A DNA stretch of 64,000 nt from Akebia trifoliata (Eukaryota > Streptophyta > Magnoliopsida > Ranunculales > Lardizabalaceae). Made by a program: the position numbers and the translations under genes. The notes below the pieces were generated by a model. The model had not been told where the DNA came from and did not search any database. It was given only the letters and a program-made list of their open reading frames with translations. The stretch covers positions 23,848,281 to 23,912,280 of the forward strand of contig CM030706.1 of assembly GCA_017979445.1 (NCBI GenBank), written 5' to 3'. Shown piece after piece: positions 32,850-44,760 of this stretch (within the stretch, counting starts at the first letter, position 1; each line of letters opens with the position of its first letter).

Positions 32850-34490
32850 TTGGGCAAGGAAGGAGATTTACACTACCGCCAAAGTCTATGAGATACTTAT
32901 CAATTATGGTGTCACCAAATTGGTGACGGTGGTCATTAGAAAGCTCGTGATCCATTTTTTCTCTTTCCTTGAGGTTTAGTAGGCTCACTAACTTTCTCTT
33001 CACAATTTTCTATAGAAAGATGGACTTGGTTGTCCACTTACTTTTCAGACCTCAATGTGTGAATAGCCTTGATTGTTTCATGGCTAGAACCTAAACTACT
33101 ACCTACCTCATATTAACCATAGGGTGAATTTTTCTTTGAATATTGGCCTTTCGGGTTGGATACCATCTAGGAAGGAAATTGACCCTTTTTTCCTCTGCCA
33201 TAGTTTGTGTTAATTGTCCCACTTGGGTCTTGAACTTGACCATGACATGGTTCTATTTTTGCATGAATTTAATCAGCATGGCCTTTAAAGTAGAATTTTG
33301 TTAAGGAGTTTGGGTTGCATTGTTGGGCATATTGTCAAGAATGAGAGAATGACATTGGTTAAGCTGTTGAGACTCATATGATTGTTGAGGAGGGATGGTT
33401 TGATGATTGTGGGAGGAATTTCTATAAAAACCTAGAAGACCACTTTGATGGCTAGGAACATTTTACAATAAGAGAAGTTTGGATGATACCTTGTGCAAGG
33501 GTGGTATATCTGACTATACGAATTTGGCATGGGTTTCCTATTATAGAATTGAAGACATTGCCCTATTTGGCCCTAATTGTTGTGAGATTTGGACAATACT
33601 CAACCATGTGCTCAAAATTTTTGTAATATATGCATGCGGTTTGAGATTCACTTCCAATGTTCATGATGTGGTTTAGATCCTAATATGGAGCTCTAGAGGA
33701 AGGTGACACTGAATGGGTATCTATTTTCTGAACTAAACCATGATGCAAGAGTAGCCATGATGTTTTTCAGTTCTTGATCAATTTTAATCTCATAAACATT
33801 TGGCTTTCGACCTCTTAAATGCCCTTTATCATATTCTACACATATATTACTCCAGTGATGGGCACTCTCAGCTAAATCTACTAAGAAATCATAGGCCTAA
33901 GTTGGGATTTGTTGTAAAAACTTTCTTTTATGCATAGATTCAATTAAAGTTTTCTAAGATTGTGGTAATCCCTTTTAAAAATAATATACCAACTACATTT
34001 CGTACAAACCAGGATGCGGGTAGTTAATTTTTATATCCTTGAACCTTTCCCAAGCTTGGGCAAAGTCCTCATCAGGTTTATCCTTAAACCTAGTGATGGC
34101 CTTCCTAATTTGTTTTCTTAATTGATAGTATTTTGCCATGAACCTATTTGGAACTTCATTCCAGGAGTGATTGATTTTGGAGTTAATGAGTTAACCATGC
34201 GGCTGTGTGATTCTCTAAGGTGAGTGGGAACAAAATCAACTTAACACTCTCGTTATCCAAATTTTTTCTTAAAGGTTCTGTAGATTATTAATAACTTTTT
34301 GAGATGTGTGTATGGTTGTTCACTCTTAAATCCATAGAATTAACATATTGATGGTAGTAGAACTGATTTCAAAGTTATCTGCCTAGATGCAAGATAGAAT
34401 TATACAAGACGAGGGGTGAGTAGAAGTGGGAACGAGTAGCTCCTGTATGATTTTCTCCTTAATTATTGGAATACTGTTGTTTTCAGTCAT
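32850..34490 (-). pseudogene. gag: Gag and start of protease, Athila-like copy A
   Basis: Start codon at 34490 (MTENNSIPIIKEKI), matching MAQNNNVLVIKEKT of copy B at 50411. The nucleocapsid region near 33600-33650 retains ESQTACIYY and EHMVEYCPN, with a Cys of the zinc knuckle changed to Tyr. At the 3' end (about 32860-32930) DTIIDKYLIDFGGSVNLLP corresponds to the protease active-site stretch, with DFGGS in place of DLGAS. Several stops and frameshifts. Non-functional. Confidence 0.75.
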
Positions 34491-35506
34491 CTCTAACTTC
34501 GGCAATGAAAATGTCTAAGGACTAGCAAAAAAGTAAGAATGTTCTCTCAATCTCAGGATCAATTGAAAGAATGTTTGATCCTAGACTAAGTCTACCTAGA
34601 ATGCACTGAAAGACAAACAAAGTAGAAAAAATAGCATACAACATAGAAACTAATGGTATTATGGTAAGTAGACTTCTCCTAACTGGGTAAAACTGCATAA
34701 AAGTCTTCTAACTTAGAATTTTATTACCAAAATCGCTCAGTTTGGTCAACTAGAGGAAATGATGGTACTAAAAACACACTTAGAATTGTCGTCCTTGGCA
34801 TCAAGGCTAGACACGGATTAAAGATCAAGAAAATTTGCTGGCCAACTCGAAATAGGGCTTCTCCTGAAAAGCATGAAGATCCGGTTTTTAGTTATGCAAA
34901 TTTATTTAAGGTTGTTGCGTGATGTGAGTTAATTTTTATAAAACCTAAATGGAAATAATTGGTCATGAAATCCAACCTCTATCTTATCGTATGTCATCCC
35001 CGTAGGGGTACCCTCAGATCTAAAGATACTGGTACACGCAGTATGTACAGTTGATAATTAAATAAAAGCAATATAGTAACTCATTGACAAAAAGATGTGG
35101 GTGTCAAAAAATACGTGCCTCCTGTTCTAGACGGGGGATGCCTTAAGTCAATTATTGTCCCACTGTCGCTATGTCTTGATTCTATTACAATCTAGACCTT
35201 CTGGATAATTAAAAAAGAATAATGAGTAAAAAAAAATTTCTCAAAAATTTAAAGCTAAATGAATCCTAATCTACTTTTAAATTGGCATTGAGGAAAATTT
35301 GATCTTCTTCTTCAGTCCTCCTTCGAGATCTGTATCCTACAAGAAAAATAAAAGAAAATTTTAAAACTTGAAATAGAAACTAAAATACAATAATAAAAAA
35401 ACTAAAAGAAAGAAAGAACAAGAAAAACTAAGAAAATTTGAAAACTTCCATGATTTTCTTCGATTTGGAAAATTAATTATGCCAATCCCCAAAAGTGGAG
35501 CTAATT

Positions 35507-35748
35507 TGTTTGTCATGTAAAGATGTCTATCAAAAGCATAAGAACAAATATAAAATGAGAAATTTACTTTAGATTGGCAACTAGGATAGTTTCACTGAGG
35601 ATTGGGAGACTAATATTCCAAATTTTAGAAAACCAAAGGAAAAAATGTATGATTTTTTGAGAAAAACTAAAAACTTTAAATTAAATAAAAACTATGAATC
35701 GAAAAACATCTAAGGAGACTAAATCCACCTAGGGTAATTAATTTAAGT
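35507..35748 (-). mobile_element. Truncated LTR fragment of Athila-like copy A, with decayed primer-binding site at 35487-35503
   Basis: Plus-strand TTTGTTTGTCATGTAAAGAT matches 51478-51497 at the LTR edge of copy B, and homology continues to 35748 / 51715, where it stops abruptly. Only about 240 bp of a roughly 1.5-kb LTR remains. Confidence 0.75.
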
Positions 35749-35754
35749 TGGCGT

Positions 35755-36665
35755 TAGACAATTAAGTTTGCTTTGAGCTTCACAAAAGTACTCATACAGT
35801 TGAGATTGAAATCCCATGGAGTATCCTTGGCCAATAGGTTGCATAAAGGCTTAGTGATTTTACTAAAATCTTTGATAAATCATTTGTAAAAGCCAACGTG
35901 TCTTAAAAATGATCACAGCTATCGAATAGTCTTAGGAAGTGGAAGATTTTAAATATGCACATTCTTGGCCTTATCTACTTCTATTCATCTCTTAGAGAAT
36001 ACGTGTCCTAGAACTATCCAAACTTCACCATGAAGTGACACTTCTCCCAATTAAGAACTAGGTTCTTGTCAATGCAACGCTTGAGCACAAATAAAAGATG
36101 GTGAAAACAATCATCGAAACTAAACCCAAACACAGAGAAGTCATCCATGAAGACTTCAAGAAACTATTCAAACCCTAGAAAAAAATATGCTTAACATACA
36201 CGACCAAAAGGTAGCATGTGCATTGCATAGCCTAAAGGGCATGTGATGGTAGACGAACGTATCGAATGGGTATGTAAATGTAGTCTTCTGCTGATCCTTA
36301 GGAGCGATGGGGATTTGATTATATCTAGAATTACCATCTAGAAAATAGTAGTAAAAGTAATCGGTGAGGCTCTCCAACATCTGATCAATGAAAAAAAAAG
36401 GAAAGTGGTCTTTACAGATCATGGCATTCAATTTTCTGTAGTCGATGCCATCTAGTTTGGATATGAATAGGGACAAACTCCTTGTCTTTGTTTGCCACGA
36501 TCGTGACTTCAAATTTCTTAGACATGACTTGTACTTGATTAACCTAGTGACTATCAGATATAAGGTAGATGATACCCGCATAAAGCAATTTAATAACCTA
36601 GTCCCTAATTGCTTCTTGCAATACAGGGTTGAATCGCCTTTGTCGTTGTCGTGATGGTTTGGCAT
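35755..36665 (-). pseudogene. Reverse transcriptase of Athila-like copy B, truncated
   Basis: Minus strand from about 36665. DYRKLNAMICKDHFPFFFID, then FLDGNSRYNQIPIAP (catalytic Asp), MPFRLCNAHATFWSCML, VFMDDFSVFG near 36150 (catalytic Asp pair), NLVLNWEKCHFMV and FIKDFSKITKPLCNLLAKD. These are close matches to the RT typical of Athila elements. Several stops in the thumb (for example after MVKFG and FSKR). Sequence ends near 35755, before RNase H, at the junction with the copy A LTR fragment. Confidence 0.88.
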
Positions 36666-36699
36666 TATCTTCTAAATGGATAGCCTCATGAGGTTCTTT

Positions 36700-37470
36700 C
36701 AACATTGTTAGTAACTTACCCTCCTATCCAATATCTATATCAGATGCTAGCGATAAGATAGTATGTCTAAAAGGATTTTGAGCTCCAACTGGGGGTGGCT
36801 CAATAGAGGATGGAGTAGGCACGTTAGTAAAGATAGGAAGAAGTTCTACCTTGGGTTTCCATACGTTGAAGTTTAGAGGAGGTATAGCATCTAACAATGC
36901 ATTGACTTCCTCAATAGACTTATAAATGTCAAAACCCATTTCAAAATGGACTAGACAACTCTCTAAGTGATCAAAAGGAAAAAAGATCTCTAAGGACTCA
37001 CGAACAAAGGTATCGATCTTGGGAATATCCTCAAAATGGTCTCTATCATGACTTTGCAAATTTTTAAGGAATATATTCAGCTTGACTTTCATGTTACCGA
37101 ATGCTAATGTCATAACTCCATTCCTACAATGAATGACCATGTTATGAGTTGTTAGAAAAAGATGCCTTAAGATAATAGAAACGTGACGATCAAGATTGAC
37201 AACTGATTTGGTATCTATTACTACAAAGTTTGTTAGGAAGTAAAATTTATTAATCTTAATGATCACATCTTCCATGATTCCCTTTGGATTTTCACTGACT
37301 GATCTATGAGACTAAGGGTGATATTTGTTGGTTTTAACTTCCCCAAACCTATTTGTTTGTATATTAGGAAAGGATGGAGATTCACACTAGATCATAGGTC
37401 TACGAGACACTTCTGAATCATGGTATCACCTATGGTGATTAGATCATGGGATAGACTGGATCTTTAAACT
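36700..37470 (-). pseudogene. Aspartic protease region of Athila-like copy B
   Basis: Minus strand. CLVDL, a stop, then SSVNLHPFLIYKQIGLGKLK occupies the active-site region, so the Gly/Ala of DLGAS is lost. Then MEDVIIKINKFYFLTNFVVI, HVSIILRHLFLTTHNMVIHC and RNGVMTLAFGNMKVKLNIF. These correspond to the flap and the LGRPFL segment (LRHLFL here) of Athila proteases. The open part 36724-37275 is the longest. Continues into RT at 36665 after a stop/frameshift. Confidence 0.85.
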
Positions 37471-37978
37471 TTGGGGAAATTATCTATTGAATGAGACCCG
37501 AGGCTTGGGCTGCCATAATAGCTTCTTAAGGAATTATTGTTTTCATCTTCATAGTGGTGAGATCTTTCAAGAACTTAACATAAAAAGGTATTTGCCTAAT
37601 AGCATCAAGAAGTAGGGTGTTTATTTAGACATTCTTGAAAACATTCAAGATTTCACCGAATTGTTTACCCTGCCTATTGTCTTGGAAATGATGAGGAAAT
37701 GGTTCCTTAGGCACACAAGTTGGTGATGGTGGTCACTAAAAGGCTCATAATCCTTTTTTATCTTTCTCAAGAGCCTTGGGTACTTGAGGTTTAGTGGGTT
37801 CACTGACTTTCTCTTCACAATTTTCTACAGGAAGATGTACTTGATTTTTTACTTGTTTTCTAGACATCAAGGTGTTAATGGCCTTGATCACCTCATGGCT
37901 AAAACCTGAACTACTACCTACCTCACATTAACCCTAAGGTAAAGTTTTCTTTGAATCTTGGCCTTTCAAGTTGGGTAC
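37471..37978 (-). pseudogene. gag: 3' portion of gag, Athila-like copy B (left of the copia insertion)
   Basis: Continuation of the gag at 49070-50411 after the copia element. Minus-strand homology with copy A 32960-33175 is continuous across the insertion point. Lys- and Glu-rich linker with no clear motif, many stops. Confidence 0.7.
37974..37978. repeat. Target-site duplication GGTAC, left copy
   Basis: GGTAC abuts the copia LTR at 37979 and recurs at 49070-49074 at its other end. Removing the element and one copy restores gag sequence that matches copy A at about 33155-33165. Confidence 0.9.
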
Positions 37979-39927
37979 TAAAAATACCAGACTTCATACC
38001 ATGTCTAATCTTAGATAGGGGTGAATAGGATAATGAAAATTTCTTTCGATTTATCCAATTTTAACTTAGATTGATAAATGACTAATTGTTCTAAGTCATT
38101 AACCTAACCTCGATTTTGCTCTTATGCCTCTACATTGCATTTAATAAAAATACACTGGGAATTTAAACATTCATTTCGTCATGTCATTCAATGGTCCATT
38201 CATATAAGATTTACCAATTTAGCATTCATGGCCTCTTATGACATTCAAAGCATTCAAATGTAAGTTGCGGAATCATAAAACATGCATGAGACATAAAACT
38301 TATAATAGTTCAACAATGTGCCTACATCCATATTCATGACAAGTCTCTGGCTTGCAATGTAATAGTTGTTTATTGAAAATCTAAACATTTATGGCATGTC
38401 ATACATAGCATAATATTCATTCATAGCATGCATTCATATAAGTGTAAATTAATATAGGTATTTCTAAAAAAATAAGACAAGCATTTTATAGTGATTCTAC
38501 AACGTGCCTACATCCACTTCCAAGGTTCCTACCTAAGAACTTGGTGTTCATTATCAAAGAGGTTTATGATTCACTTCGAACCTTTTACATAAAATTTTTA
38601 TACCTAGGCTAAATTCTAAAACCTTAAGATCTAGAGCAACACATCCTCTCGAAATTGTGAATTTTATTCATCGAAAATTCACTGACCTCTTCTCTTGTAA
38701 AGAGTCCCAGACTCTAACAAGAGTTTGGTTTTTGATGGAATGAACCAAGTAACCTCATACATAAATTTGGTATTGAAAAACGAAAATAACAATGACTTAC
38801 TCAACTCTTAATGTTTGTCAATTATGATCTTGAGTTCTTCGAGTCCTTAAGCTCACAAATACATCTCGATGGTTGAATCTTCCAATCAAGCTTTCAAGTT
38901 CGGCTCCTTGTGATCAATCCTTCCATCTTCTCCTTATGTTCCTTGCTCAATGAATGTACCAATGTGTATCCTAGGTAAGGTTTGATGACTGGAATGGGAT
39001 CAAATGAGAGGTCTAAGAAAGTTGAAGGGGTTCACCTAAGTTTGACTCTCATGAAAGTAGAGAAGGCCCTCTAAGTGTGAAAAGGGGAGAACTAAACATC
39101 TCTAGGATTTGATCCAACCTACAAATGAACTCAAAATATGAGTTTTAAACTTATTTGGGAAACAAAAATTATCTACTGGTGGCGTCGGTAACTCCAACAA
39201 TCAAATTTTCAAAATTTTGGACCGTTGGAACGACTCACCCAACGGCCTTGGTGAACAGCCCAGCAGCCCTGGTAAACCCAACAGCCTTGGTATGACATGA
39301 AGCTTGATTGCCAGGGGCCCTGGTCAATTTACCCGATGGTGTCGGGTAAATTACCAAAATGCCAATTTGAGTTATTTTGATCATATCTTGTTCTCAGAAG
39401 CTTTGTTGAACAAATCGTTCAAGGATTTTATTATAGATCTTACTAAATAGAAGGTCCCCGAACTTTCACCAAGGAGTGGGCCATGGTCTACGTGGTTAAA
39501 ATTACTAAAATAACATTTTAGTCATTTCGAAGTCAAATTGAGATCTCGGGAAGTCTAGTGATTAAATGATTCAGGGATTTAATAGATTTTGCATATATAA
39601 GATCCCCAAATAATCAAAAGGTGGGTGATGGGCTAAGAGTAGTTAAATTACTAAAATACCCTTTATACCCATTTAGGGTTCCCAAAAACTTCGATGAATG
39701 AATGGATCGAAGTATTTACCAATATCAGTCGACTTAACAATCATCTAGGTGTTGAAGAATAATTTAGGTAGTCATATTACCTTTTAGGTTTTATGCACAC
39801 ACATTGTGAACGTTTTGTCGATGTGCTTGAGATTAAGCAACTTTATCAGGGTCTTCACATATCTTCAATTGTTAACCGATCCGACACATAACTTAAGTCT
39901 CAGGATTAACAAAATGTGGAACTAACA
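37979..39927 (-). mobile_element. 3' LTR of the copia element
   Basis: Minus strand TGTTAGTTCCACATTTTG at 39927; the other end is decayed (TA for TG at 37979). Matches 47165-49069 along its whole length. Confidence 0.88.
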
Positions 39928-39946
39928 ATCTCCCCCTTTGTCAATG
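39928..39946 (-). other. Polypurine tract of the copia element
   Basis: Minus strand GACAAAGGGGGAGAT directly upstream of the LTR start at 39927; this G-rich tract is typical of SIRE-like copia elements. Confidence 0.8.
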
Positions 39947-41800
39947 ATAAAACCTAATCTAGACCAAATAGATTGAGAAATATTCCTAGAATGATGAACA
40001 CACTTACATTCGATTAGAATCTTACAAAAGTGTTTAAAAATAAAAACCTAAGATTATCATTGCTTTGCTCCCCTTAAGTACTGCTTCCCCTGCTTCTCTT
40101 GAATGGTTTACCTGCAGGATTCCATTAGGATAGTACACATGGGTAAAAATTATATTCTTCCCCTTTTTGTCAATATATGACAAAGGGCGCAATCAACCTA
40201 CTATTGATACAATATATACCAACAAGAAGAGAGGAAAAATAAACATGTAAGCAATAAATATGACTATCAGAGCAAAATGCATGGGAAAAACAAATTGGAG
40301 ATAAGCCAAAAATAATATAACTATAAAGTATAGGCATGGCATGATAAATGACACATAAAAATATTACTCAATGACTCATGATAATAAGATGCAAACATTT
40401 ACAAAATAATATGTCAAAAAATGCTTAAATGCACATGTGACAGTTGTAAAAGATTTAACTATAGAGAACAATTGTATTAAAAATAAATGCCAGAAAGCTT
40501 TTACCATTGAAACATTGGCATAACTGCTAACAAGCTAGTAAAGATATATAAATAAGAATTTAGCAATTGTTACATGACAAACGTGTGAAGAATTTAAACT
40601 CTAAAAGTAAATATCATTCATACGAGGCAGCTTAACAATCACATGAACAACACATGAATTGTGTCGCGTGACTACGTTTAGCCATTATTCTCACCAAATG
40701 ATTTAAATATAAGAAATATATGAAGAATAATCAAGTTTGAGAGTTCAAAAAGTAAACAAAACATGTAAGAGAAAAGAATGTATATATATATATTTCATGT
40801 GTTTGCAACTAGGATAACTAGTTGGAGGCACAAGGTCGTCAGGCGAAAAAAAATTTGGCAAATTGTTTTTAATGATTTACATGTTTTGAAGATGCCAAAA
40901 ATGAATTTTTTCACCATGACTCTCTCTTAATAATCCTTGAAAATATTTTAAGATCATGTCGATTTGCAAAATTTGCGAGACTCCAACAGAGATAAAATGT
41001 GCTAAAAATGAGCAAAGAAATTTGAATGAACCTTATGATGTAACTTAGATGGGGTTCATAAGCCAAAATATACTGATAAAATCAAATTCCATAGTTGTTT
41101 AAGTTTTGACGAAGTTAGTCACAATGGCCAAAAGTGACATGAAAATTTTTCTTATAGGAAATTTCTCATCAAAAGTTGTCCTAAAATTAAGTTTGACTAT
41201 AAAAATATTGAATGAGTTTTATTACTCAAAATTTGCCAATATTGGCTCAAATTTGGTGGACTAACGGAATTCTGTGGTGCACACAAACATCCTATCAATT
41301 TGTGATCGGGAGCACAGAGACTTTAAATTCCTCAAATATACCAATAAAAGAAACAACAAAGTTTTCACACAAGATGTGCAAATTTGGTAAAAAAAAATTA
41401 AAGTAAAAAATTGTCCAACGTGTATACGTTTACTGGGCAATTTGTTGACAGGAAGCGGTGAGTCATCATCATCCATAAGTGGAATCATTTAAAGAATAGG
41501 GTGAGGATACAAGTATCCAAATTTACTAGTAAATAACATGGTCTTGAAATAAGACGGATTTCTGGATGACGTGGCCACAACGACTCCAACAACATGAAAA
41601 TTTCTAAAAGGAAAAATTCATGCAAATGAGGTCTTAACCTCAGATTTTACTAAAGATCATAAGATAATGAATCAAAAACTCAAATTTACTAATTAACACC
41701 AATTTGTGAGTTTTTGGACTCAAGAGTAAACGTCTCCAGTTGTCGTGTATTTTTACATACTAGTGTGAGGATCTCCAAAGATTTGACTAGGGGGAAGATC
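39947..41800 (-). other. 3' internal region of the copia element; no RT recognised
   Basis: AT-rich; the longest frames (41212-41406, 41261-41488) show no RT, RNase H or envelope-like motif. The roughly 1.9 kb is shorter than the RT plus RNase H of copia elements, so these were deleted or are beyond recognition. A (TA)n stretch at 40782-40792. Confidence 0.55.
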
Positions 41801-44340
41801 CTTAACTATTGATCTGTTTTTCGACACGAGAGATGTGAACAACGATGAGAAAGGATAGGAAATACTTCTTCCTCAATATTGTCAAATCAATTGAACCTAT
41901 GTCCTTTGCTGGTTGATCGTCAACCATAATATTTATTGACCTTTGAATGGAGTAGGTTCTCTGATTGATGACTCGATAAGGGTGACTATAAATATCCAAC
42001 ATATAGCATCACTATTTCTCAAGTCAACCTTTCTCTAGTATTCGTGGTCTATGAAGAATATAACATTTATTGTTAAAGTCCTTAAAATATATAATACTAG
42101 GAGATAAGTTATTCCACAAATTATAAGTTGTCGATTCATCATGCTCTAAAATATAACTAGAATAAGGTCTCAGGCAGTTGTAGACACCCCATTTTTGCAT
42201 TCGCCTGATTAATTAACTTGTCAACCTGATCGTGATGATTCCCAATGATGGATGATTATTCCAATGTTTTATTTGTTACTAGATATGTTTCAGAAATTCA
42301 AATGAAGTATCTCAAACTAACAAAACTGTAGAAACCACGCTACGCTAAGAAAATATAACCCCAAAAACATATAAATCATCATCTTGCAGACAAAAAGAAG
42401 CTTTACGATAAAAATCACTAAAAAATGACCAAATGTCCAAATTACCCCTAACATCAAAACATCCGTAGAGCCCCCCTTATGCTTAGGAAAACCTTTTCGA
42501 ACACAAAAAATAATAAATTGAAATCAAATAAACTATTTCGCCAATTTTTATCATATTCAATAAAATTACAAAAATACCCCTCATATGGTTCACAATCATT
42601 TCACGTCAAAAAATTTCATAAATGACACAAACTAATAATCTCATTGAATTCATTACAAAAAATCGATTCCAAAACATCCCGGAACATCGAAAACCGACTT
42701 GAAATGCAAAAGTTCTCTTCGGGGATAAACGATAATTTTTTGATTTTTAAAATTTTTAATTTTGAAATTAATAAATAAAATATTAATTAACGTAAAGTAA
42801 AACCTTAATAAAATTAATTTAAAAATCTAAACCAAGTCAATCTCATAAGACTACAGTCAAAACCCTAATTAAAATCCTAACCAAGTCAATCTCATAAGAC
42901 TTAAGTCAAAACCCTAATTAAAATCCTAATCTAAAGAAACCAAGTAAATCTCATAAAACTTAAGTCAAAATCCTAATTAAAACTCTAATCTAAAGAAACC
43001 AAGTCAATCTCATAAGACTTAAGTCAAAATCCTAATTAAAATCAAAATCTAAAAAGACTAAGTCAATTTCATAAGACTAAAGTCAAAATCCTAATTAAAA
43101 CCCTAAAGGAAACCTAATCAAACACTAACTCTACCCAAAAAATTTATAAACAGAGAGCCTTCACAACCTAATTTCACAAGTCAAAGAAAATCCTAGAAAA
43201 AGTAGGTCAAAAACCTTTCCCAACCTTCTCAAAACCCTGATTTTGAAGCCCTAATCCCTTACCTATCATCCAAACTCCAACTTTTGTTGGAAAACCCCTA
43301 GAAACTCTTCAGAAAATATCCAGAAATCCATCATAAAACTCAGATCTAAGGAGGAGATACTTTATTTTGGAGATCTGAAGTAGATCCAGTGACAGAACAA
43401 AGCGAGAAGTACTTATACGAGAAGCTGTTCTACCAAATTTGAGGGAACAAGTCATTGCGATTGTTGTATGGGTATATTTCCCTTTCACTTTATTTTATTT
43501 ATTTATTTATTTAGGTCTTTTAATAATATAGTCTCCTTGGGAATTAGTAGAAACTGGTGTTTACTAGGCGGGGTTGGTGCCTAACACCTTCCAACCCTGT
43601 AACGTGATCCCCGGACTTAGTATCTTTTGTACATTAGTTGTTTTATCCGTTTTGAGTCAATATTCAGTTCCTAAACCATAATAACTAAGTGGCGACTCCC
43701 AAACTTTAAAAATCAAAAGCGGATCCACACACCCCACGGATCGAGGGCGCTTTCAGTAGTGTCTACAACCATGGCTCAAATTTTACTATGAAGCATAACT
43801 AGCTATTTCCTATAGAATAGAGTTGATCCTCTCAGTAACTCCATAATGATAAGGGATCTTTAGAGTTGAGAATTTATGTCAAATCCTGTGATTTTCATAG
43901 AATTCAATGAATTAACTATTCTCAAACTCTATATCATGATCACTTTAGATCCATTTAACAGTGGACTCTATTTTTTTTTAAATTGCTTAACGTCATTCTT
44001 GAATCCATCAAATGTATCTAATTTTTTTTCCAATAATGAAATCAAACATAATTTGGAGTGGTCATCTACTACTATTAGAAAATGTCTCTCACCTCTTAGA
44101 ACTTGAACTCTTGCAGATCCACAAGATCCATGTGAAGTGATGCTAGAGGATTTAAGATAGCTAAAGTATTTATTTTTTTGTGGGAACTACTAACTTATTT
44201 ACTAGTATGGCACTTCCCATGGATATTTTTAGATTTACTGTCCAGCTTGGACAATACCTTGACTGATGTTTTTTGAAGCATGTTGAGATAGGTTCTTGTA
44301 TTGAACATGGTCAAGATGCTGAAGCCACAACTAGACCTCG
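41801..44340 (-). pseudogene. Copia integrase region, interrupted by a solo LTR (42179-43755)
   Basis: Minus strand. GAG-pre-integrase region near 44340-44280 (LWLQHLDHVQYKNLSQHASK, where LGHV-type His would be expected). Then RGERHFLIVVDDHSKLCLIS near 44100 (catalytic core with VVDD) and, after the core, a segment near 43900-43780 equivalent to the FCNENGI and QQNG regions but decayed. The solo LTR splits it. Beyond 42178 comes the C-terminal piece with CYMLDIYSHPYRVINQRTYS and SINIMVDDQ, which matches the FLGYS...YRVFNKRT...VVFDE part of copia integrases. Numerous stops. Confidence 0.78.
42179..43755 (+). mobile_element. Solo LTR of a Tat/Ogre-like element (element I family)
   Basis: Starts TGTAGACACCCCATTTTTGC and ends GCGCTTTCA, like 11294-13040. 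TATA box TATAAACAG at 43145. No internal region. Flanks are GCAGT (42174-42178) and GTAGT (43756-43760), a TSD with one substitution. Lies inside copia integrase. Confidence 0.88.
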
Positions 44341-44359
44341 TCAACTTGAGCCATATTAC

Positions 44360-44760
44360 TCAAATATGGAATGGTGGTTTTCTAATTTCTTCAATAACAT
44401 AAAATTCATTAGATGTGCAGAGACTTCTCATAATGAGTTTCTCATTAATATCTAAGATCTCACACACCTTGCGATTGAAACTCACTGATTGTTTTCTATC
44501 GTACATTTGAGATATGCTGAGGAGGTTATATTTCAAATTATCCGCACAGAGGACAGTTTCAACCTTAGGCATCTTATATCCACTGACCGTGCCACACCCA
44601 ACAATCCTAGTGATACAACTAGCACCAAAGGTGATAGAGCCTCCATTAAACTCTACTAAGTAATTGAACTGGCTTTGATCACTAGTCTTGTGTTTGGAGT
44701 GACCGCTATTCAAATACCATTGTGTGAAATTTCTTATCTTAAGAAGGATGTGAATCAAGA
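44360..44760 (-). pseudogene. Copia aspartic protease
   Basis: Minus strand 44758-44360, an uninterrupted 132-codon stretch. WYLNSGHSKHKTSDQ carries the active site as NSG where copia proteases normally have DSG, so the catalytic Asp is lost. Then EFNGGSITFG, VETVLCADNLKYNLLSISQM and CEILDINEKLIM, all in the expected order and spacing for SIRE-like copia proteases. Confidence 0.85.

Larger units (their letters stand above)
32850..35748 (-). mobile_element. Athila-like Ty3 element, copy A: LTR fragment, leader and gag
   Basis: Collinear with copy B split over 37366-37978 and 49070-51720: the same gag, leader, primer-binding site and LTR start. Cut on its 3' side (32850) by the LTR of element III and on its 5' side at about 35748 by a junction to copy B's RT. 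Confidence 0.8.

Noticed and set aside
36445..36654. 69-codon plus-strand frame
   Set aside because: Antisense to the Athila-like RT on the minus strand, which carries clear catalytic motifs.
43756..43770. TGTAGACAC on the minus strand next to the solo LTR end, suggesting a second inverted LTR
   Set aside because: Only nine bases match; sequence beyond continues copia integrase homology, so it is most likely chance in the target.
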